Assembly (NCBI GenBank): GCA_016180145.1
Contig: JACPBT010000077.1
Coordinates: 1-17,213, forward strand
Direction: 5' to 3'
Source of the DNA: Candidatus Woesearchaeota archaeon
Lineage (GTDB): Archaea; Nanobdellota; Nanobdellia; Woesearchaeales; UBA10216
Length of the DNA: 17,213 bases
Shown here in pieces: positions 13,777 to 17,213 of this stretch (the first letter of the stretch is position 1; each line of letters opens with the position of its first letter). Under the pieces are notes generated by a model, which was given only the letters and a program-made list of their open reading frames with translations, did no database searches and was not told the origin of the DNA. The position numbers were made by a program, and so were the translations under genes.

Positions 13777-14142
13777 GAGTAGTTTACGATGCGGGTAGTT
13801 TCCTCTTACGCCAAGCACGCCGTCATCAATCACTCCGAATGAGAAAACAACTGCGCTTTTGTCTGGCATTTTCCTTAAAACAGACAATCCGTCCCCGGGG
13901 TAATAGTTTTCAGCGGATGTGTATTCTTTGCAGGGGAAAAATTCGGTAATTGGGTGTTCACCTGGCCCAATCTCAACCACGGGGTGATGCTGAAGCTGGT
14001 AGAAGAAGGGTGCAAAGGCGTCAAGCCTCTCCATTCTGCTAACAAGGTGGGTAATCTGAGGTATATGGCTCATTGGAAACCATAAAAACTGCAATTCCCA
14101 AATCTCTTTATCAGTTAATTTAGCGGTTAAATCCTGCGCCAT
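13768..14142 (-). pseudogene. N-terminal half of a class I SAM-dependent methyltransferase, cut by the IS
   Basis: The 124-residue frame begins MAQDLTAKLTDKEIWELQFL and contains a SAM-binding motif I (HPVVEIGPGEHPIT), then SAENYYPGDGLSVLRKMPDK and the post-motif strand SAVVFSFGVIDDGVLG. It stops just after GNYPHRKLLTG, and those last codons run into the right-end hairpin of the IS. Class I methyltransferases need about 80-100 more residues (remaining strands and the KPGG region), so this is a truncated gene. Its continuation is probably the remnant at 12872-13066 on the left of the IS. The ATG at 14142 has a TTAAAAAC element centred about 26 bp upstream, so the promoter seems intact. Substrate unknown. 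Confidence 0.65.
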
Positions 14143-14245
14143 TTTAAGAAAGCGAACATTGCTTGGTTTTTAAGATTTGTCATTAAATGCGGGGCTTACA
14201 GGATAAGCGTGCCGGCGCATTAACAAATTCTGCAGCAGCAACAAC

Positions 14246-14253
14246 TTTAAATA
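14246..14253 (+). promoter_or_regulatory. TATA-like box for tRNA-Arg/tRNA-Cys
   Basis: TTTAAATA is centred about 29 bp before the tRNA-Arg 5' end, the same spacing as for tRNA-Pro. The two tRNAs are 5 bp apart and probably share this promoter. Confidence 0.6.
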
Positions 14254-14278
14254 CGCAGTGGCAGAATCCTTTTGTTAA

Positions 14279-14398
14279 GGACCTGTAGCTCAGCTTGGAC
14301 AGAGCGAAAGCCTTCTAAGCTTTAGGCCCAGGGTTCAAACAGCCTCACTGCGTTCGGAGCTTTACAACGCAGGGGCGTTGAAAGTCCCTGCAGGTCCG
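14279..14398 (+). tRNA. tRNA-Arg(TCT) with a T-loop intron
   Basis: The acceptor GGACCTG/CAGGTCC is perfect with discriminator G. The D stem is GCTC/GAGC. The anticodon stem AAAGC/GCTTT holds CTTCTAA, so the anticodon is TCT. The T stem CAGGG/CCCTG is perfect but encloses 52 nt. Removing 45 nt (14340-14384) leaves TTCAAAT, a consensus T-loop. The precursor shows the order T stem, bulge AGT, helix TTCA/TGAA, bulge AAC: a bulge-helix-bulge motif at the same site as in tRNA-Pro of this window. CCA is not encoded. Confidence 0.92.
14340..14384 (+). other. 45-nt intron in tRNA-Arg, between T-loop positions 59 and 60
   Basis: The intron begins CAGCCTC and ends GTTGAAAG. Cleavage after the second base of each bulge (AA^C and AG^T) restores TTCAAAT. 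The intron interior forms a strong hairpin, with CTGCGTT pairing with AACGCAG (7 bp) and GCCTC/GGGGC below it. Splicing is inferred. Confidence 0.88.
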
Positions 14399-14403
14399 CT
14401 TTT

Positions 14404-14476
14404 GCGAGGGTAGCCAAGCGGCTAAGGCGATCGCCTGCAGAGCGATTATTCGGGGGTTCGAGTCCCCCTCCTCGCT
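14404..14476 (+). tRNA. tRNA-Cys(GCA)
   Basis: The acceptor GCGAGGG/TCCTCGC has one G-U pair and the discriminator is T, the usual cysteine identity base. The anticodon stem ATCGC/GCGAT holds CTGCAGA, so the anticodon is GCA. The T arm is GGGGG TTCGAGT CCCCC, with no intron. It starts 5 bp after tRNA-Arg and is followed by a short T-run. Confidence 0.95.
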
Positions 14477-14480
14477 TTTT
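14476..14480 (+). terminator. T-run after tRNA-Cys
   Basis: TTTTT directly follows the tRNA-Cys acceptor stem and could act as an archaeal T-tract terminator. The run is short. Confidence 0.3.
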
Positions 14481-14535
14481 GGAGTGCACAAAATAAAAAG
14501 CCCAATCATTGCAAGCAGCGGGGGTATCATAACAA

Positions 14536-15699
14536 ATGAAGGATTTTTTGAAAAATATTCTGCTTTTGGCAGTTACTGTTGTTGCCTGCCTTGTTATTCT
14601 TGAGTTTGCAGTCCGCGCTTTTTATCCTGTCCAGACACAGCAGGCTCGCGAGGTTTTTGTGAATTATCATGAGCTTATCCCAAATCTTAATATGTGGATG
14701 ATTGATGACAATGGCGAGTTTAAGAGCAGGCTTGTCACCAACTCTGAGGGCATGAATTACCCTTATTCAATTCCTTACAAGAAAAGAAACAATGAGTTTA
14801 GAGTTATGATGGTTGGCGACTCATTTACTTTGGCTGCTTACGTTCCATTTGAGGAGTCTCACCACCACCTTCTTGAGGAGCGCCTCAGGAAAAGATTTGG
14901 GGATTATGTAACGGTTGTCAATGCCGGGCAGGGCGGCAGCGGAACGAGCCAGCAGCTTGTTTATTTCAAAAGAAAGGCTGCCAGGTATGAGCCTGATGTT
15001 GTTTTGCTTTATTTTTACCCCAATGATGTTGAAGACAATCTCTTGAGGGGCGTTCACCGCTGGAATGGCGGCAGGATTGCTGAAGATTTGCAGCCGGTAA
15101 GTAAAGGTTTTGGAGCAGAAGTGAGGGAGTGGCTCGGCATCCATTCCAATCTCTATGTGCTTTTCTGGAAGAGTGTTGTGAGAGTTGAGGCGGTAAGGGG
15201 CGTTATGCTGAGGCTTGGCATAATAAAATCGTCTTACATAACTTCAGCAAATACAATACCTTTGCTTCACCTTCAGATTCTCCGCAGCCCTTCTGCGAAC
15301 AGCCCGGAGATTGAGTCCCGGATTGCTGATGGCTGGAATATTACAACAACGCTCATAAAGGAGTTAAGGAAATCCTCAAATGAGGCTGGCGCGGAATTTC
15401 ACGTTGTTATTATCCCTTACAAAGAGCAGGTTGATGAAACACAGCTTTCTAAAATGCTTGCCATGCAGGGCTGGAACCGCTCTGACATTGAGCTGGAGCG
15501 CGCCCAGAACACTTTAAAGGCTTTCCTTGACTCAGAGGGCATTCCTTACCTTGATTTGCTTCCTGCGCTGCGCTCTGCCAACAGGAACAATTCACTTTAC
15601 TTTGATGTTGATGTCCATTGGACTAAAGCGGGTTATGGTGTTGCTGTTGACCAAGTTTACAATTACCTCGTCAATGGAAATCTTATTCCTTCATCTTAG
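14536..15699 (+). CDS. Membrane-anchored SGNH/GDSL-type hydrolase, 387 aa
   Basis: An N-terminal hydrophobic segment (residues 5-24, LKNILLLAVTVVACLVILEF) with a Lys before it suggests a signal anchor and an extracytoplasmic catalytic domain. The SGNH blocks appear in order: block I VMMVGDSFT with Ser96, the Gly block NAGQGGSGTSQQL, the Asn block YPNDVEDN with Asn162, and the closing DVHWTKAGY with Asp359 and His361, completing the Ser/Asp/His triad. These enzymes are esterases, lipases or O-acetyl transfer/removal enzymes acting on lipids or surface polysaccharides, including the AlgX/AlgJ-like group. The substrate is not determinable. No strong TATA box at leaderless distance was seen; GGGGGT about 12 bp before the ATG is at best a weak ribosome-binding site. 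The 3' end overlaps a small convergent gene by 17 bp. Confidence 0.85.
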   Translation: MKDFLKNILLLAVTVVACLVILEFAVRAFYPVQTQQAREVFVNYHELIPNLNMWMIDDNGEFKSRLVTNSEGMNYPYSIPYKKRNNEFRVMMVGDSFTLAAYVPFEESHHHLLEERLRKRFGDYVTVVNAGQGGSGTSQQLVYFKRKAARYEPDVVLLYFYPNDVEDNLLRGVHRWNGGRIAEDLQPVSKGFGAEVREWLGIHSNLYVLFWKSVVRVEAVRGVMLRLGIIKSSYITSANTIPLLHLQILRSPSANSPEIESRIADGWNITTTLIKELRKSSNEAGAEFHVVIIPYKEQVDETQLSKMLAMQGWNRSDIELERAQNTLKAFLDSEGIPYLDLLPALRSANRNNSLYFDVDVHWTKAGYGVAVDQVYNYLVNGNLIPSS

Positions 15700-15841
15700 G
15701 GAGCATCCTGTAAGCTATGATTGCCGTTATTGCCGCCGTTGCCATGAATACGAGATAGCTTGTTCTTCCCAGAAGGAAAAGAATAAAGCTACCAAGCAGG
15801 GCTGCTGCCGCAACTATCGCAACCATTTTTTTCTTTTTCAT
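15683..15841 (-). CDS. Small membrane peptide, 52 aa
   Basis: From the ATG at 15841 the protein reads MKKKKMVAIVAAAALLGSFI, then LFLLGRTSYLVFMATAAITA and a short tail IIAYRMLPKMKE. A lysine cluster is followed by two closely spaced hydrophobic segments, giving a probable membrane hairpin. I recognise no family. The frame is open further upstream to 15886, but that extension is inside tRNA-Ala and should be rejected. The gene is convergent with, and overlaps by 17 bp, the SGNH hydrolase gene. It could be co-transcribed with the upstream tRNA-Ala, only 12 bp away. A chance frame cannot be excluded. Confidence 0.55.
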   Translation of the reverse strand: MKKKKMVAIVAAAALLGSFILFLLGRTSYLVFMATAAITAIIAYRMLPKMKE

Positions 15842-15853
15842 CTTATATTTTAG

Positions 15854-15925
15854 TGGACTCGCCGGGATTTGAACCCGGAGCCTCATCCCTGCGAAGGATG
15901 CGTCATGCCGTTAGACCACGAGCCC
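15854..15925 (-). tRNA. tRNA-Ala(CGC)
   Basis: The acceptor GGGCTCG pairs with CGAGTCC and contains the G3-U70 wobble that is the universal alanine identity element. The discriminator is A. The anticodon stem CATCC/GGATG holds TTCGCAG, so the anticodon is CGC. The T arm is CCGGG TTCAAAT CCCGG, with no intron. A TATA-like AAATTATAAAGG lies about 29 bp upstream on the minus strand. Confidence 0.95.
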
Positions 15926-15992
15926 GTGTCAAGAAGAAGCTTCAGCTCCCTTTATAATTTTTTGTGAATTGCCGGGTGTGGGACAGAATTAG

Positions 15993-16157
15993 TTAAGCTT
16001 TGATGATTATTACGTAAGCTCTTTTTCCAATGTACCTTTTTGGGACGTCTGCTTTTGCAGATGTTCCTATTGGCGTTATTGTTCTTTCCAGGAATCCTTC
16101 AACTTTTGACTCGGTGAGCTGTAGTTTTCCTTTGTCGAGTTCGATTTTTCTTGGCAT
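15993..16157 (-). CDS. DUF2080-like transposase-associated protein, 54 aa
   Basis: The 54-residue protein reads MPRKIELDKGKLQLTESKVE, GFLERTITPIGTSAKADVPK, RYIGKRAYVIIIKA. The core TPIGTSAKADVPKRYIGK matches my memory of the DUF2080 pattern (TPFGNSAKV-P--YIGK), a family of small archaeal proteins encoded beside transposases. The hairpin-like pattern also resembles AbrB-type DNA-binding folds, so it may bind the element's own promoter; this is inference. It is divergent from the transposase, with a shared intergenic region of 56 bp containing a perfect 18-bp palindrome and a two-way TATA-like TTTAAA. The ATG at 16157 sits about 28 bp from that box. Confidence 0.7.
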   Translation of the reverse strand: MPRKIELDKGKLQLTESKVEGFLERTITPIGTSAKADVPKRYIGKRAYVIIIKA

Positions 16158-16164
16158 ATCAATG

Positions 16165-16182
16165 AGTTATCTATAGATAACT
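16165..16182. promoter_or_regulatory. 18-bp perfect palindrome in the divergent IS promoter
   Basis: AGTTATCTATAGATAACT is fully self-complementary. It sits between the two divergent start codons and touches the TTTAAATA box at 16182-16189, a good position for an operator controlling both genes. Confidence 0.6.
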
Positions 16183-16189
16183 TTAAATA
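16182..16189. promoter_or_regulatory. Two-way TATA-like box for transposase and DUF2080-like gene
   Basis: TTTAAATA is centred about 28 bp from the transposase ATG at 16214 and about 28 bp from the opposite ATG at 16157. The TTTAAA core is its own reverse complement, so one element could serve both directions. Confidence 0.45.
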
Positions 16190-16213
16190 CTTATTGGTGT
16201 TGTAGAATACGTT

Positions 16214-17213
16214 ATGACAAAAATGACTAAGGAAGTGCGGGATATCGTCAGGATTCTTGATGATATCGTGAAGGAGTATAAGGAGGAACACCCTGAGAAA
16301 GAGAGGAATTGGCGTACTTATGAGCAGCGTGTTGCTGAGCGGTTGAAAACCGCTTTTCGGGAGCTAAAACCTCTCGTGCATGAAGCTGCTTCCTCAATCA
16401 GTTTTGTCTCTGGTGAAACCAGAGGCGCAAAACCCTTACTTAATGTTGAGCAGCGAACGCTTGCAGTTCTGATAAAACATTTAGTAGGAAAGAGTAATAG
16501 GAGCATGGCGGCAATGTTTGTAATCTTTTCCTTGCTTAGCGATATTGATGTGAGTTACAAAACAGTGGAAAGATTTTATTCAGACCCTGAAGTAATTGCG
16601 GTTCTGTGTAACCTTCACTTGCTCATTCTGAAAAAGAAGGGAGTCAACGAAATTGATGGCTCGGGTGATGGCACTGGTTATTCTCTGACGATAAAAACAC
16701 ATTATGCCAGTGCGGCTCAAAAGCTTAAAGATAAAATAAAGGACATAAGTGCTCAGTTGAACAAAGAACGCGAGAAAAAGCTTTTTGTCTATTCATTCAA
16801 CTTAATCGACATAACAACTCGAATGTATGCTGGCTTTGGAACAAGTTTCAAAAGCGAAAAAGACGCTTTTGAAAAGGCTTTGCAGATAGCAAAAGAAACA
16901 GGAATCCCAGTCAAGTCAATAAGACTTGACAAGTATTACAGCGCTGAATCATACGTTGAGCGCTGCCAGGAATACCTGGGAAAAGTAAAAACTTTCATCA
17001 TTCCAAAAAGCAATATCGCCACAATAGGAGTGGGCGAGTGGTCTCGAATGATTTATCATTTTGTGGGAAACACCAAAGGTTTCTTGGAAGAATATTTCCA
17101 GCGAAACCAGTCCGAAAGTGGCATAGCTGAAGATAAGAAAAGAACTGGTTGGAAGCTGGGACAGAAAAGACCTGACAGGATAGATACTGCCAACATGCTC
17201 ACGTCCCTATGGC
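16214..17213 (+). CDS. DDE-type transposase, ISA1214/ISNCY-like (3' end outside window)
   Basis: The frame is open from the ATG at 16214 (MTKMTKEVRDIVRILDD) to the right edge, 333 codons without a stop. The N-terminal region contains a helical DNA-binding part (LNVEQRTLAVLIKHLVGKSN, RSMAAMFVIFSLLSDIDVSYKT). Candidate catalytic acids are Asp in EIDGSGDGTGYSLTIKTHY and Asp in VKSIRLDKYYSAESYVERCQ, a spacing and context typical of DDE transposases with an RNase H fold; the third acid should lie near or beyond the edge. The divergent DUF2080-like gene supports an archaeal IS of the ISA1214 type, though the family name is from memory. It appears intact as far as visible. Confidence 0.75.
   Translation, partial: MTKMTKEVRDIVRILDDIVKEYKEEHPEKERNWRTYEQRVAERLKTAFRELKPLVHEAASSISFVSGETRGAKPLLNVEQRTLAVLIKHLVGKSNRSMAAMFVIFSLLSDIDVSYKTVERFYSDPEVIAVLCNLHLLILKKKGVNEIDGSGDGTGYSLTIKTHYASAAQKLKDKIKDISAQLNKEREKKLFVYSFNLIDITTRMYAGFGTSFKSEKDAFEKALQIAKETGIPVKSIRLDKYYSAESYVERCQEYLGKVKTFIIPKSNIATIGVGEWSRMIYHFVGNTKGFLEEYFQRNQSESGIAEDKKRTGWKLGQKRPDRIDTANMLTSLW

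Larger units (their letters stand above)
13064..13785 (+). mobile_element. IS200/IS605-type insertion sequence (single TnpA)
   Basis: A Y1-type transposase gene is bounded by two near-identical subterminal hairpins: GCGGGCTTTAGCCCGC at 13073-13088 and GCGGGCTTTAGCCCG at 13761-13775. Both are preceded by CT, giving 17 shared bases. Hairpins at both ends, no terminal inverted repeats and a single tyrosine transposase fit the IS200/IS605 family, which moves as single-stranded DNA and makes no target duplication. The outer ends cannot be fixed from sequence alone and are given to within about 15 bp. No TnpB or IscB accompanies it. A REP-associated TnpA (RAYT) is an alternative reading. Confidence 0.75.
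15978..17213 (+). mobile_element. Second insertion sequence, ISA1214/ISNCY-like (right end outside window)
   Basis: A transposase gene open to the right edge is divergent from a DUF2080-like small protein, a combination known from archaeal insertion elements. The left end is not certain; GTGGGACAG at 15978-15986, just beyond the stop of the small gene, is a candidate terminal repeat, but its partner would lie outside the window. Confidence 0.55.

Noticed and set aside
14345..14530. Minus-strand 61-residue frame across tRNA-Arg and tRNA-Cys
   Set aside because: It covers two tRNA genes on the other strand; chance frame.
15527..15853. 108-residue plus-strand frame at the end of the SGNH gene
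   Set aside because: It is an alternative frame of the SGNH gene that then runs antisense to the small membrane peptide; no motif.

Overview
The window is archaeal. It carries an archaeal-type glycyl-tRNA synthetase, an archaeal RNase J, VapBC and AbrB/MazF toxin-antitoxin pairs, tRNA genes without an encoded CCA, and TATA-like boxes (TTTAAATA, TTTATATA and similar) centred about 25-29 bp upstream of many start codons, which suggests mostly leaderless transcripts. Noncanonical tRNA introns and the compact gene layout would suit a DPANN-like or other poorly sampled lineage, but nothing here fixes the phylum.

Layout. 1-1610 (minus strand): a VapBC pair (the toxin runs off the left edge), tRNA-Leu(CAG), two consecutive long inverted repeats, an integral membrane protein, and tRNA-Pro(CGG) with a 22-nt intron in its T-loop. 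1696-4566 (minus): a single-domain response regulator whose 3' end is altered by a 53-bp tandem duplication, a beta-hydroxyacid dehydrogenase, and glycyl-tRNA synthetase. 4696-6379 (plus): a small membrane/coiled-coil protein and RNase J. 6376-11472 (minus): a chromosome-partitioning SMC ATPase whose Walker A motif is interrupted by a complete 541-residue intein with a LAGLIDADG endonuclease; its stop codon overlaps that of RNase J. 11666-12285 (plus): an AbrB/MazF-like pair with a palindrome over the antitoxin start codon. 12454-12852: an unrecognised 132-residue protein. 12872-14142: an IS200/IS605-type TnpA element flanked by near-identical hairpins, lying inside a minus-strand methyltransferase-like gene whose two halves remain on either side. 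14279-14476: tRNA-Arg(TCT), with a 45-nt intron at exactly the same T-loop position as in tRNA-Pro, then tRNA-Cys(GCA). 14536-15925: a membrane-anchored SGNH hydrolase, a 52-residue membrane peptide on the opposite strand, and tRNA-Ala(CGC). 15993-17213: a second mobile element with a DUF2080-like small protein divergent from a DDE-type transposase that runs off the right edge.

How it fits together. The core is housekeeping (translation, RNA decay, chromosome organisation). Mobile and selfish insertions have entered it at several levels: two tRNA introns, one intein, two IS elements and two toxin-antitoxin modules. The strongest lead is the pair of T-loop introns. Both are placed so that splicing at a bulge-helix-bulge fold restores a consensus T-loop, and they share end sequences. 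A gene finder that does not model noncanonical introns would miss or mis-fold both tRNAs, and one would start the neighbouring membrane gene inside tRNA-Pro.
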